Shown: positions 34,511-46,627, counted from the stretch's first letter. The stretch: 64,000 nucleotides of DNA from Branchiostoma floridae (GCF_000003815.2 NC_049987.1:16130218-16194217), one strand, 5' to 3'. The notes: generated from the letters alone by a model not told the origin. Made by a program: numbers and translations.

Positions 34511-35521
34511 TTTTAAAGCTCTCTATGCTTCAGCGTTCTTGTGTTCCTTCATAAAGGCCTGACTGTACCTCAACTGCTGTCGTTAGCTTAGAGACTCCAC
34601 AATTAGCGAGAAATTATGCTCGACGTCGGTCACACGAGCAGTTTTAGCGCCGCGAGTTTACATTGACCTTATTTTAACTTCTATTACCATTTACACTTTA
34701 CCAATAAACGTTGAACTCCTCTTGATTTTGAGTACCATTAATTTATACTTTACAAAAGTACTGTCATTAAAAATTATAATGCTTTTGCAGCATAAATGAC
34801 TTACAGTTCCTGAAATGTAAGGACAGCAGTCATCAGCCTGGTATATATCGTTAGGGATATCAAAACACAAGTAACATAAGTGCATATATTATAAGACAAA
34901 TATTAAGTAACAGTACTAACCAGAGATACAGCAGAAATGGAAAGCTGACAGGAATGCTCGAGCGTGTGACTGGATCTTGGTTGACTTTGTAGAGAATGGA
35001 AAATTTCAACCACTCCCTTCTGAGTTCTCTCTGATATGTGTCGACGTGTCAGCTGATTCATATCTCTGCTTTGTTTGTTGTTCCCGCTGACGTGTCGTAT
35101 TCTGGTCGCGCAGTATACTTGAAAAAATACTTCACAAATGTTGTGATGTGTTTTAGTCCTTTAACTTCATGGAATTATCTGCCTAGAGAGAATAACAGTC
35201 AAGATATTTCTGCAAGCCTTTAACGTAACAGTAAGAAACATATCTTTCTCATTGAGGACATGGTATGCACCAAAAGAGGCTAGGCCAAGTTGAACTCGTG
35301 GAATGATTTTATTACACATCAGAATAACGATGACAAAATATTTCTAATGTTTTTTTTGTTTTTTTTTTGACGGATTTAAATGTTCTGAATAACGGAATCT
35401 GATGTTCGGATCTGTTAAGGATTCACATCAAAGCAAGAGAGAATACTGCTCTGGATATGAGGCGGCAAATAGCATGTAGACCCGGATCCTGGAGCAGATC
35501 GTTTATTTTCACTTTCCTGTT
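34345..35521 (+). repeat. Inverted duplication, left copy (about 1.18 kb)
   Basis: Reverse-complementary to 46564-47720. The inner 571 bp (34951-35521) match 46564-47130 base for base by eye except for the length of one T/A homopolymer (about 35350-35369). The outer 600 bp match at roughly 90%. The block starts inside the decayed LINE and runs through repeat family X. Identical 61-codon ORFs in the two copies reflect this identity and are not evidence of a gene. Confidence 0.92.
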
Positions 35522-35822
35522 AGTACTTGACATAGTGTTTTAGTACTTTAGCTTGATGGCTTAATATACCGCGAGGGAACGACAATAACAAAATCCTTTT
35601 TTATTTTAATATTCTTCACTTCACAGAATCCTGTATGTATTTTGAGAGCCCATGATGGCTCTTCTATCGTGCGCATTGCATGCATGTCATGTTTTCAACA
35701 ACACCAAGTTTGGACATGCTGATATGTGGCCAACAGGCTGATGTTTAGGGAAGTGAGAGAAGAGTGAAAACAAAGGTTCTGCCCCAGGATCCGGGTCTAC
35801 ATGCTTCGTGCCGCCTCATATT
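35457..35822. repeat. Inverted-repeat-bounded end piece of repeat family X
   Basis: tatgaggcggcaaatagcat at 35457 and its near reverse complement (gtgccgcctcata, ending at 35820) bound about 364 bp. Both arms include acccggatcctgg. The inside resembles a shortened version of 46200-46620 in the same orientation. It could be a small TIR element or a second truncated X copy. Confidence 0.5.
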
Positions 35823-36375
35823 AGGGCATATATTGGCACGGATTCGGAACCTCATTACGACAAAATCAGAAAATAAGGAGTTCTGAAAAAAAAATCCGTA
35901 TTATCTTTTTCTACACTTTTACTTTGTAGAACTAAGAAAATAAAACCGCAAAATTAATTGCCGGTCTCGTCGGCCAACAAACAGAGTTCGTTGCAATAGT
36001 CATGTTACTCTTTATGTCACATTACGAGACTTCCAAGGTATGTGTTTTTGGAGACGCCTAAGGAAGTATAGTTTGCGACCGTTTGGCAATAATTCCCAAA
36101 ATCTCTGGAATTCTTTACAGGCATGCGTATGTAGTTGGGTGCGTTTCTGCCTTGAAACAGTATAAGAAATAAGATACAATAGTCCTAACGTTTTGAATTT
36201 TCAAAACACCGTTCTAACTGTAATATGCAAATTACTTCCTGTTTACGGTTCGAAGGTCGTGACCTCTGACAGATGTAACATGTTTTGTTGTTGTCACCAC
36301 CATTTGTTTACAACTCATGTACTGCGAAAGAAATGGAAGTAGGAAATCGCATGATTCCAGAGAAAAATCACTTAC
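35823..36375. other. No gene seen
   Basis: AT-rich intergenic DNA. Confidence 0.5.
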
Positions 36376-36435
36376 CTCGATGCTCCTCAATGTACCTACC
36401 TGCCTATACCCAGATGCTGTTTCCTCAGTTGCCAT
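36376..36435 (-). CDS. Possible 20-codon first coding exon
   Basis: The ATG-initiated frame MATEETASGYRQVGTLRSIE ends at a consensus donor (gag|gtaagt). No partner exon was identified, so low confidence. Confidence 0.2.
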
Positions 36436-36602
36436 GTCAGTGTGTGGAACATGTGAAATAAAGCCTTTCTGATCTGACCAAGATGCGACATTGTATTTGT
36501 AAAAATCTATTTAGTTGAATTTACATTAGTGATGTGTGTCTAAGACAAAAACAAAGGTCCCTTTAGCTTGTAGAAAAGGGACCGTGCTATGTTTTGGACA
36601 TA

Positions 36603-37135
36603 CTATAAAGATGAATTGCTGAGTAGATCGATACGATATAGCTCTTTAGTTGGAGTGGGTGGCCCTGAAAAGGGCCGGGGTATATTACGACACGCTGTTA
36701 TCCTCATGTAAGACATTGTGCCCCAGAACAGCTTGTACTTCGCTCTCCTCAGGGCCCCATTTGCCTCGCTGGCAGGCTGCTCGCCAAGCCACATCGGCTC
36801 TGGAGTGGTGATGCAGGGTTTGCAGTAACAATACCTGCACTCATCCACCCCGTCTGCCTGTGGGACGAAGACAACCGCCTGTTCGTCTGGTGGTGGTGGG
36901 GGCTGGTCCTCGTCCAGACCGGCCGGGTCTTGAGGAGGTGGGGGTGCTCGTCTTGAAGCTGTTCTCCATCCAAGGCAGCTGGTGCTTGAGCCGGTGACGG
37001 GGGCTGGTCCTGATGGCAGGGAACATTGCTCACCACCGTCACCTCATCCTCAAAGTCATAATGACGAATGAATCCCAGAATATCCTCCGCACATGCCGGC
37101 GTGAGGCACAACGTGAGATGCGTCCTTCCCGCCAT
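36603..37135 (-). pseudogene. Cys-rich protein divergent from the transposase-like gene, frame broken
   Basis: The frame starts at 37135 (aagATGGCGGG) and reads MAGRTHLTLCLTPACAEDIL, then an acidic stretch and a Pro/Gln linker. The conserved-looking part continues in a different frame: PPPPPDEQAVVF, then DECRYCYCKPCITTP, then RRAKYKLFWGTMSY, open to 36603. A one-base shift near 36850-36960 is therefore needed to join them. The CxYCxCKPC plus YKxFW pattern recalls unnamed lancelet/cnidarian proteins often rich in Cys; I cannot name a function. The last residues before the stop look intronic, with a possible donor at about 36693. Start codons of the two divergent frames are about 350 bp apart. 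Confidence 0.45.
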
Positions 37136-37483
37136 CTTCGGAGTAGAGAAGAATTCTGGCGGGAACAGGATATCAATGATGCCTCTTCCGCCAGCCTGAC
37201 CTTTCGCGAGTAGGTGCTAAACTTGCCACCAAAATAATGTCACATACAATACTTCCCTAAGATAGGTCAAACTTGTCGACTGTTTAAAAAGAAACAAAAA
37301 CACCATACTGATCACATTTGTCCCGATTTTGAACACTTACAACATATCACACGTGTAAGGTATTTTTATTTTTCAATTCAATTCGAGAAATAAATAAAAT
37401 ATCTTTTCCCATCATACCACGGTAGACTTATACAATAGAGATAGAAAAAGCGCCAAAATTCATTCCGCCAAATCACGATCACT
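37136..37483. promoter_or_regulatory. Shared bidirectional promoter region
   Basis: 348 bp separate the two divergent start codons. Each ATG lies in an atggcgg context (aagatggcggg on the minus side, ctatggcggac on the plus side), the YY1-like initiator/downstream motif of many animal promoters. The function is inferred. Confidence 0.5.
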
Positions 37484-40400
37484 ATGGCGGACGCCCCAAG
37501 ACCAGCACTAGCCGTCATCAACGGAGAACCCAATCAAAAGAGGAAGAGAAAGAGAAAAGGCAAAAATGGTGCCGTATCAGAAACCGTGCGAAATGTCCGC
37601 AAGTCCATAGAATGTATGTTCCCCGGCGATTCCGTGGCAGACGCAGAGCGCGCGAAGGAAGAGATGGTAAACAAAATCAAAGCCGTGAAAGAATTGATGG
37701 GCGGTGAGGAGGACACCACGACTACAGAAATGATGACGGCACTGCTGTACCTATATTTGTTCACTCACGAACAGTCGACCTCATCGTCAGATCCACGGGC
37801 TCTTCCCCAGTACCAAGACTGCAAAGAAGACAAGCGGGGCCAACAGCTGATGGTACTGGCGGAAGAGTCCGTGCGCCATCTCGCAGGCCACTTCCATGAG
37901 CACGGCAGAAGGTGTCAAGAAGAACTCAAAATGTATTCCATGAAACTTCGCGGTCACACCGGCATCGCCAAGTTTCGGTGTAAGAGTGGATGCCACTACC
38001 AGTGGACCACGTCCCCCCACGTTGGAACACCGTATTTGGTGAACCTGAGGTGAGTTGAATTTGTTATTGTGGATAGAATTTGTTATAGTAACAGATCGGA
38101 TAAATGGGATAGTCTTGTTTGGCCGTCTTTTACGATCTGAGGTATGGTAGGTGGGGACTTGGGTCGCGTGTGAAACCTCCAAGCAGATGTTTGAACACGG
38201 AGCATTTTCCACGGCACTAAGAAACATCTAAAAGATCGAAGGCGAACGTCACTTTGTTATGGATTGTTCTCGATATAATGATAAACGCACAGAGCTGTTC
38301 ACATTACTTTCCGCTTGTTCTAAAGAATTTGCTACTCTCTGTTCGAAAGATAAATTCAACTACATTCTGGGAGGCGAAAACCCTCACTGTGTACAAGTAG
38401 GCAAATATATCCACGAATGTTTATACCGTAGAACTAATAGTGTTAATGACATGCTAGACCCTATATGTTGATTTAATCATACCTATAGATATCCATATAT
38501 GTGTGTTTAGTTGTACTGTAAGTAGTTGTTATACATTTAGACCTTACGAAAGTCGCTGTACTTTTGTCGTGTCAATAAAGATTGTCTAAAAAGTTCATCA
38601 CATGTCACTTTGAATTTATCATATCACTTTGAATTAATAATTTTGAAATCTTTTATCATAGTTTAACATTGTATAACCGTTCCCTATGTGGATTTTGAGA
38701 CCTGCATTTCTCTCTTCCTCTCATTGCAGGATGGCACATGGGTACCTTTCAAGTGGTATTTTCCCCAACCAATACGAGCGCATTTGTAAGAATGCTGGTA
38801 TAGGGATCATGTCGGACGACTACTTGAAGAAGCGTAATATATACTTTTTGCTTCTATCACATACATTAATACAATTAGCTGATATCCCTCTATTGTACTT
38901 TTCATTTTAAAAATAGCTAATACAGTACAATGCAATACAGTACAATGCTGTAGTACAAACATACATATTCTTATCAGATCTAGTTTGAATGAGTTTATGT
39001 TCAAGCAAATATTTCCAGTATAGAGAAACAATGTAGCATGCATTTCTATGATGAATAATATTGATTGCTTCAAGAACTGGCCTACTTGTTGTGTTGTACA
39101 GAGTTGATTATTCGTCAGATATCATTCTATCTCTATTTCCTCAAAACTCATACATTTAGGGACTATGTTTTCTAGCCAATTTATAATTAGGGTAGATTTT
39201 AACACACCCTTTTCTCTTTTCTAGCTATGATATTGTATGGAGAAATAGTTGCTACAATGAAAGAGGCCTCCATGGACGCAGCTCTGAATGAGGTAAATAA
39301 ATAAAACTTGCAAAGACACTTGACCTACACATGTAATAGACTACAGCTGCAGGTACAGGAACATATACGCAAAGGTGCCAAAATTGCATGTTTTAATTTT
39401 CTACACCAAAAGCTTTAAAAGTTGAAAATATGCTGATGTGAATTACGAGTATTTTCTAGGAAAAGAAGTAAGGGAGTTATATCTAAGATTCAATATATGA
39501 AACAGGTGGTGTCCATATGGATACATCTGAGGGTGAAGAATAGCTTTTGACCTCAGAAGTATGGTCCGAATAGCTGTCTAAGGAACTGTCTTGACATATA
39601 AAAACACAGAAGAACACAAAGATTTTACATATTATGTGACTTTCTGATTCATGTAGGAAATAGGAGAACCAGGAGATGAGGAGGATGTGCCTGAGGAGGC
39701 CATCAGCATCGTGACCGATGCGAGGCATGCGCAGAGGCGCAATTCGCATCGGTCCGATATCATGTGCCTGGGACAGAAGTAGGTCAATCTTTATAAACAC
39801 ATATTCTTCTTGCTACTACAGTACACCAATATCAAGTGACAATTTCACCCATTGGTTTTTAACCAACACTACTAATTTACAGTTGCATTGACATGACATG
39901 ACTTTAATTAAATACACACATTGCTCTTATATCAACAACAATGCTGGTGTACAGATCTTGAAGTTGTCCATTCTTCCCCACTCCTCTCAGGAATCACAGA
40001 GTCCTGGCACACATGCATGTCACCAGGAATGATCTGAGGAGTGCACAAAACCATGAGGTTTTAGGGACACAAAACATGTACAGGCATCTGGATGAACTGG
40101 GTTGGTTTGAATACTTTACTTAATTTGAAAGTGCATATATACATATCACATCAACAAACAGTATTACAAGGCTGAAGCATAAGCCTTATGTTTGCCAGAA
40201 AACATAACAGTAAGAAAAATGATGATTAACATATTCACACATTTCGAGTCTTTATATCCATGTTGTCATAACTTACTTGTGCCCTCTATTGCTTTTATCA
40301 GGAGTAAAAGTAACAGACCACGCTCACGGCAGGAACATGGCACCCCCAGCTTGCAGACAAAGGTAATTTCATTCAACATCTTTACTGGATGAAAACACTT

Positions 40401-42370
40401 GTCTGTTTCTGTAACAGATTATTTCTCTTTTCAGCCCTCATAATGGCCAGGGCTTCAAATAATAGCATAAATCCAAAGATTTCAGGGCAAAACTTAGTAA
40501 ACCATAGCTGCACTAAATGAACAAATGATTTCACCTGCAGGAGCACCATTGAAAACACACTTCTACTGGTGCATAGCACGGTGTGGGGGAGATGTGCAGG
40601 CTCTCCGGGACAGCCTCATCAACGTTGTTCAGCACTACCAGGTAATGTCCATGTTCCATTGTTCAACAAGCAATGCCTAATGCAATCAAATTAAAAAAAG
40701 GAAAGGTATTGCAAGGGGATCTATACTGATTTTGCCAATGGCTAATGTTAGAAAGGATTTATATGGATTCAGACCCATCATGTTACCATAGTCATATATA
40801 TGTAGTCTGTGTAACACAAACTGTGCTGTCCAGGGCTGTAACTGGAGGGTGTTTGTTGGGCTCCCATAACCGAGATTTATATATATACTAGTATCTATAT
40901 AGAATCATACACTGTGGCTTATTTAGATATCACTTGTACCTCACATGCCAACAGAACAAGCATGACAACTGCCATGAGGAATCACGGTGTAGGCAAGATC
41001 CCAACGACCGCCCAACGAAGGTCCTCCTGACTGAGCAAAGTGCAAAAGACTTGCTGACGAAGTTTGTGACGAAGCAAGATGTCTACAAGGATGCCCAAGA
41101 CTACGTGCTGGTAAGATATCCATTCTCATTTCATAGGCCAAGCAACAAAAATGTCAATGGAATCTAAGTGGAAGTGTCTTTTTGCTGAGTGAAACAATGT
41201 CATAAATTTTTAACTATTGCATGCAAGATATTCATAATTACATAATTCCTGACTGCTTTCAGATCTTGAACATACAGATTAACTTTTCAGATATAAAAAA
41301 TAACAGTTGGCAAATAATCTTCCAAGTCTTGTAGATATGGATTTGGTCTACTAAGTCCAAGGTACCACATCTATAGTACTGTGTGTCTAAAAAATGTTTC
41401 CTTCAGTATCATACATTGCAAAATCAAAAACATGTATCAAATACATGTGGTAAAGAGACACATGTTTTTGATACATGTTTTTGTTTTTGACCCATACATG
41501 TACATACTGTAGGAGCACCCTAGAACATGCTGCAGTGGGTGCTTATAACTTGCATGTATTGAAACTGCACTATACGTTCTACTTCTAGTGACAATAGTGG
41601 TTTTGTCCCTTCAAAAAATTACTGTTTCAGTGCAATGACACCCTGTATGTAGAATCTTTTAACAACAGTTGCCTGCAATACGTCGACAAGAGAATCTATT
41701 TCGGCGACCTGAGCTATGGCATACGCATGGGGTTGGCTGTGCTGGACTGGGTATGTCTTTCCCCAAATAGATATTGGCAATGTAATGCTGGTACATACAA
41801 TACACATCTCACAACCTCATCCAGTATCTGGATCATACAACATGGGGCATGTTATAACTAAGCTGTATGTTTCACATCATACTTTACCATCATAACTAGG
41901 CCCTACACATCTTTTCATTTGTGATTATGGAAAAAAGGAAGTCATAAACTACCAATACTTTTGACTTTGCCAATGCAAACTCCTTATATTACATGTAAAT
42001 GGAAGCTGATAATTATATTTGAACAAATAAACAGATGGATAAATACATAATGTATTAAGCATGGTTTATACAACTGCACTGGTAACGTTATCTCTTTCAG
42101 AATGAGCATGTCAACAGGCGCTATACTTCACGATACGTGAAGTATAGTGTGTCCAACGTCCGCCAGACCGAGGGGAAGAAAGTCCTTGTAGCCAAGGACT
42201 TCAACTTTGTGAAGTCCTTGGCTCTCACCTTCTTGGTCAGGATTAACGAGGCAGGAGACCTCCCACCCCTCCCTGCTAGGCCACCACCCCGACAGGAGCG
42301 TGAGGATGGTGACCGGGTGTCTGATAGTGATAGTGAATCTGATGTCTCATCTGAAGATGAAAATGAATAG
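37484..42370 (+). CDS. Transposase-like protein gene, 10 exons, probably inactivated
   Basis: Exons: 37484-38049, 38730-38833, 39225-39292, 39657-39778, 39991-40100, 40302-40362, 40541-40641, 40955-41110, 41631-41750, 42101-42370. All have AG/GT borders, and phases agree at every junction except 6-7. The N-terminus has a KRKRKRKGK nuclear signal (residues 19-27) and a CKSGCHYQW motif (about 165). Then come VTDARHAQRRNSHRSD (a DARH block, exon 4), VTDHAHGRNM (exon 6), LKTHFYWCIARCGGD (exon 7), YVESFNNSCLQYVDKRIYF (exon 9) and LAVLDWNEHVNRRY (exons 9-10), with an acidic Ser-rich tail. This order matches a large unnamed animal family of transposase-like proteins I recall from lancelets and cnidarians, probably RNase-H-fold. 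The family's WH-containing segment between exons 6 and 7 is missing or decayed. No TIRs tightly flank it. Confidence 0.78.
38236..38592 (+). mobile_element. LINE 3' fragment inside intron 1
   Basis: The frame reads RHFVMDCSRYNDKRTELFTL...YIHECLYRRTNSV and stops at 38471, followed by a short 3' UTR ending in aataaagattgtc. This is the C-terminal 'HF..DC..Y...R..LF' block of a CR1/L2-type LINE, 5'-truncated and in the same orientation as the host gene. Confidence 0.65.
40435..40496 (+). pseudogene. Decayed exon of the transposase-like gene (two in-frame stops)
   Basis: Exon 6 leaves two bases over and exon 7 needs one, so an exon of length 3n+2 must lie between them. A segment with acceptor tctcttttcag and donor tta|gtaaac is 62 nt and restores the phase exactly. 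Translated in that phase it reads SPHNGQGFK, two stops, then HKSKDFRAKL. The position agrees with the family's HNDxWH segment, of which H-N remains. Confidence 0.5.
41425..41483. other. 25-bp stem hairpin in intron 8
   Basis: Arms 41425-41449 and 41459-41483 (caaaaacatgtatcaa...) pair with one mismatch around a 9-base loop. It is long for chance. It could be a MITE remnant or a structured RNA; nothing else identifies it. Confidence 0.6.
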
Positions 42371-42464
42371 AAAACAGTGTTACTTGACAAGTATATATGT
42401 AATGATACTACAAGACTAGCTAGTTATTATGTTGTAGTTTGTATTGAAATGTAGACTATGTATC

Positions 42465-43850
42465 CATATGCAGAGTTGCAAGACACTTTCTGAAACAGAT
42501 TCCATGTAAGAATTTTGTAAACAAGAAGACAAGTTCTTATGTTATCGTTTGTATTGCTGTTTGAACATGTAAATATCTAGTCCCCCATGATCCATATGCT
42601 CTAGTTGCAAGACACTTTCCATGTCAGAATTTTGTACACAAAAAGACTATTTCTTATGTTATCGTTTGTGTTGCTGTTTGAACATGTAAATATCTAGTCC
42701 CCCATGATCAATATGCTCTAGTTGCAAGACACTTTCTGAAACAGATTCCATGTCAGAATTTTGTACACAAAAAGACTATTTCTTATGTAATCGTTTGTAT
42801 TGCTGTTTGAACATGTAAATATCTAGTCCCCCATGATCAATATGCTCTAGTTGCAAGACACTTTCTGAAACAGATTCCATGTCAGAATTTTGTAAACAAG
42901 AAGACAAGTTCTTATGTTATAGTTTGTATTGCTGTTTAAACATGTAAATATCTAGTCCCCCATGATCCATATGCAGAGTTGCAAGACACTTTATGAAACA
43001 GATTTCATGTCAGAATTTTGTACACAAAAAGACTTGTTCTTATGTTATAGTTTGTATTGCTGTTTGAACATGTAAATATCTAGTCCCCCATGATCCATAT
43101 GCAGAGTTACAAGACACTTTCTGAAGCAGAATCCATGTCAGAATTTTGTGCACAAAGAGACTATTTCTTATGTTATCGTTTGTATTGCTGTTTGAACATG
43201 TAAATATCTAGTCCCCCATGATCAATATGCTCTAGTTGCAAGACACTTTCTGAAACAGATTCCATGTCAGAATTTTGTACACAAAAAGACTATTTCTTAT
43301 GTAATCTTTTGTATTGCTGTTTGAACATGTAAATATCTAGTCCCCCATGATCCATATGCAGAGTTGCAAGACACTTTCTGAAACAGATTCCATGTCAGAA
43401 TTTTGTACACAAAAAGACTATTTCTTATGTTATCGTTTGTATTGCTGTTTGAACATGTAAATATCTAGTCCCCCATGATCAATATGCTCTAGTTGCAAGA
43501 CACTTTCTGAAACAGATTCCATGTCAGAAGTTTGTACACAAAAAGACTATTTCTTATGTAATCTATTGTATTGCTGTTTGAACATGTAAATATCTAGTCC
43601 CCCATGATCAATATGCTCTAGTTGCAAGACACTTTCTGAAACAGATTCCATGTCAGAATTTTGTACACAAAAAGACTATTTCTTATGTAATCGTTTGTAT
43701 TGCTGTTTGAACATGTAAATATCTAGTCCCCCATGATCCATATGCAGAGTTGCAAGACACTTTCTGAAACAGAATCCATGTCCGAATTTTGTAATTTTGT
43801 ACACAAGAAGACTATCTTTTTTTATTAATAGTTCTGATGTTATGGTCTAT
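42465..43850 (+). repeat. 128/129-bp minisatellite, 11 units, just 3' of the transposase-like gene
   Basis: The marker gcaagacactt begins at 42478, 42607, 42724, 42853, 42981, 43109, 43238, 43366, 43495, 43624 and 43752. Periods are 128 or 129, except one 117 from an internal deletion. Two junction variants occur: tatgcagagttgc (128) and tatgctctagttgc (129). Units are highly similar (atctagtcccccatgatc in most). It begins about 100 bp after the stop codon, so it may be in the 3' UTR. Confidence 0.95.
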
Positions 43851-44680
43851 TGAACATGCAAGTGTCCAGTATTATGACCAAAAAGAGTAGACCAAACATC
43901 ACAAACAATGTAATTTGTTCATTACAGTGCACGAAAGCACTTTTTTCTGAGACAGATTTTAAAATCAAATAAGAATCGTGTGGAGAAGGCATAACTGTAG
44001 ACATGATATTTACCTTCATGTTCCATGGTAACGTTATCAATTGAAAACAAAAACACGAAAAAAATTCCAAAATTCCAGGGTAATCCCAATGAAACAATTT
44101 CGTTGACTTCTTTTCGTCGGAAACAACACGGAAAATGTCTAACTCTAAGCGGGTGTTGCGTCGTCACACACGGGAAACCGTTCGTACATGTCCACGCCCC
44201 CCTCCCACTGGGCATTTTCCGGTTACTGTTTGGCACTACTTGCCGGAGTTCCGATACAAAATCCAGCCTCAAGTTCATGCCTTTTGAAATGATCAGGAAC
44301 GATCCTGGAACTGCAGTTGCACAGCTACAGGCAAATCTGAACGGGTTCAAACACACGAACGAACGAACAAGTCGATGTGATACGATAGACGTGATCCTTT
44401 CTGTCATCAAGTAACGTTACTGATCTGACTGGAAATAATAGCTTTGAGGCGAAAATCAGCAGCCAAGTATATTGCATACAGTTATCTACTCGTCAGGAAA
44501 AGTAAGACAGTCCCGCTTTCCCATTGTAGTAAGTTGACACAATTATGTTTCTTTCGATGACAAAAAAATAAACATGGTGACAAACGTAACTTACTCTTTC
44601 CGAACAGAATAATCAAAATACCGCTAAATTGTTACATATTCTACATGCACACTATTTCGAACTTGTACTTCTTCACATAC
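43851..44680. other. No identified gene; ORFs on both strands
   Basis: A minus ORF (44410-43922, 162 codons) and a plus ORF (44025-44414) overlap. Neither has a recognised motif or clear splice signals. Confidence 0.35.
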
Positions 44681-44878
44681 CTTCTAAATCTGTAGGTATT
44701 TCCACGTCCCGATATCCTGCCAAACCAACACGTAGCGTTCGTTTCCGAGCAAGGCCGGCAGCGTTGTAAACAAATCCAAACGAACATTTCTCCGAATCTG
44801 GTGGCTCGTCTGGCACTGTTTCACTTCCTTGTGCGACAAAAAATATATCTGAGCAGCGACAGCAACACGTTCCCTTCT
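44681..44878 (-). CDS. Possible coding exon near a promoter, unknown gene
   Basis: The minus frame reads CRCSDIFFVAQGSETVPDE and later KCSFGFVYNAAGLARKRTL and GLAGYRDVEIPTDLEG, up to a good donor (gaag|gtatgtg). It lies in a GC-rich patch that extends to 45060 and contains an atggcgg motif. No family was recognised; a TAG lies just upstream of the frame. Confidence 0.3.
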
Positions 44879-45080
44879 ATGTTGCACTTATACCGGCCGT
44901 ATTTCCATCGAAAACGCCGCGTGAAGTTTGGAACTAGGAAGGTCCAACATGGCGGTTCCAAAACATGTGTGCCGGACTGTGTTTGTGTATGCTTCTCACG
45001 TACGCGTATCACGTGTTCCCTTTGTTATGTTCCGCTCGCGCGCGCCCGGCTCGGGCGTCAACAGCGCTGAGCGCCCCGCG

Positions 45081-45200
45081 GTTTTCAACGGTAATCCGCA
45101 TTTATGATCTCGGGGTCTATTTCGTCTGCTAAATCACAGTAGGCAATTTTCAACTATATGGCGGTACCCAGGGCACTCCGGTTTCGCCTTTAAATGTTTG
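45081..45200 (+). repeat. About 120-bp dispersed repeat, copy 1
   Basis: gcgccccgcggtttt, atttatgatctcggggtcta and cagtaggcaattttcaac recur at 52172-52295 with about 90% identity. Non-coding. Confidence 0.8.
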
Positions 45201-45639
45201 CTATTAACATTTTCTGAATAGATACCAAGTGTGGTGGCCTTAGTATAAGTCATTCACAGGCATTGCGACATTGAAGTCGGTGCGGGCATGAAAAAACCCT
45301 ATCCGGTCTTAATAGCGTTAGTGCAAAATGTGGTCCTCATGATCTTTTTTGCATAAATTATGATAATGATCTAGAATGATTCTCACCTAATCCTGTCAAA
45401 CTGTCCCAAATAGAATAATGGAACTATACATGCATACAAATCACAAAAAGAGTCACAAAAAACTGTATTTATACAAAGCTTTATGGGATCAGTTTTTACC
45501 CCATACGGTAAGATCTGTCGTAAAAAAGCTACGGTGGTTTGATGGTTGATAATGTGCCCATGTATCAAAGTGGCCTTTATAGATAGCCAAATGGACCATA
45601 AGAGTGGCCAGAATTCTACATTTTAAGGTTGTCTATTCT

Positions 45640-46627
45640 CCAACGTTTTCTGTGCTCCTTCAGTCCGAACGTCATCCAAGCGCTGTCGTTAGATTACTTA
45701 GTAGGGACTCTACCGATAACAATAAATTGTGCTCGACGTCGGTGCCGCGATCTCAAGTTTACGCTTTGTTTTGTTTTTGTTCTTATTTCTATATACCCTT
45801 TACACATGTACGGCCCATTCCTTAGAAAATATAGTACTATTGCAGCATAAATTACTTTACTTACATTACCTGAAATATGGAGACAGCAGAAATCAGCTTG
45901 ATATATATCGTTAGGGATATCGACACACGAGCAACAAAAGTGCAAAAACGATAAGACAAATATTAAGTAACAGTACTAACCAGTGATACAGCAAAAATGA
46001 CTCAGCTGACAGTATTGCTCGAGCGTGTGACTGGATCTTGGCTGACTTTGTAGAGAATGGAAATTTTCAACCATTCCTTCTGAGTGGTCTCTGAGATGTG
46101 GCGACGTGTCAGCTGATTCATATCTCTGCTTTGTTTATTGTTCCTGCTGACGTGTCGTATTCTGGTCGCGCATTATACTTGAAAAATACTTCACAAACCT
46201 TATAGAGTTTTTCAGTCCTTTAACTTGATGGAATAATTTATCGCGAGACAGTTGAATAGTTTAATGAAGTAAAACAATTATCATTTTTCGAGATAATTTC
46301 TGCAAGCCGTTAACGTAACAAGAAGATCTTTCTACCTTAGGACATGAAAAGGACAAAAATAGGCCAAGTTGAAATCGTGGAATGATTTTACTCATTGGAA
46401 TAACAATGACGAAATACTTCTTATTGCAATACTTTAAATAGAATCCCGTCTTTAGTGATAATTCTTCCATTGTGTGCATTGCATAAGTGTTGCACATATA
46501 TTCAACAACACCAAGTTCGGGTACTAGTATGCTGATATGTGACCTGCACGCCGATGTTTAGGGAACAGGAAAGTGAAAATAAACGATCTGCTCCAGGATC
46601 CGGGTCTACATGCTATTTGCCGCCTCA
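45640..46627 (+). repeat. Repeat family X, copy in plus orientation (left arm of a 1.9 kb foldback)
   Basis: Diverged relative of 34550-35457 (gctgtcgttag, gtgctcgacgtcggt, gctcgagcgtgtgactgg, acgtgtcagctgattcat). Its right end holds gaggcggc/acccggatcctgg in reverse complement (46598-46627). It abuts 46628-47720 in opposite orientation, so 45640-47530 forms a large imperfect inverted repeat. Confidence 0.8.

Noticed and set aside
37534-38227. Minus ORFs opposite exon 1 of the transposase-like gene
   Set aside because: Exon 1 on the plus strand has a start, a nuclear signal, a donor and phase continuity; the minus frames have none.
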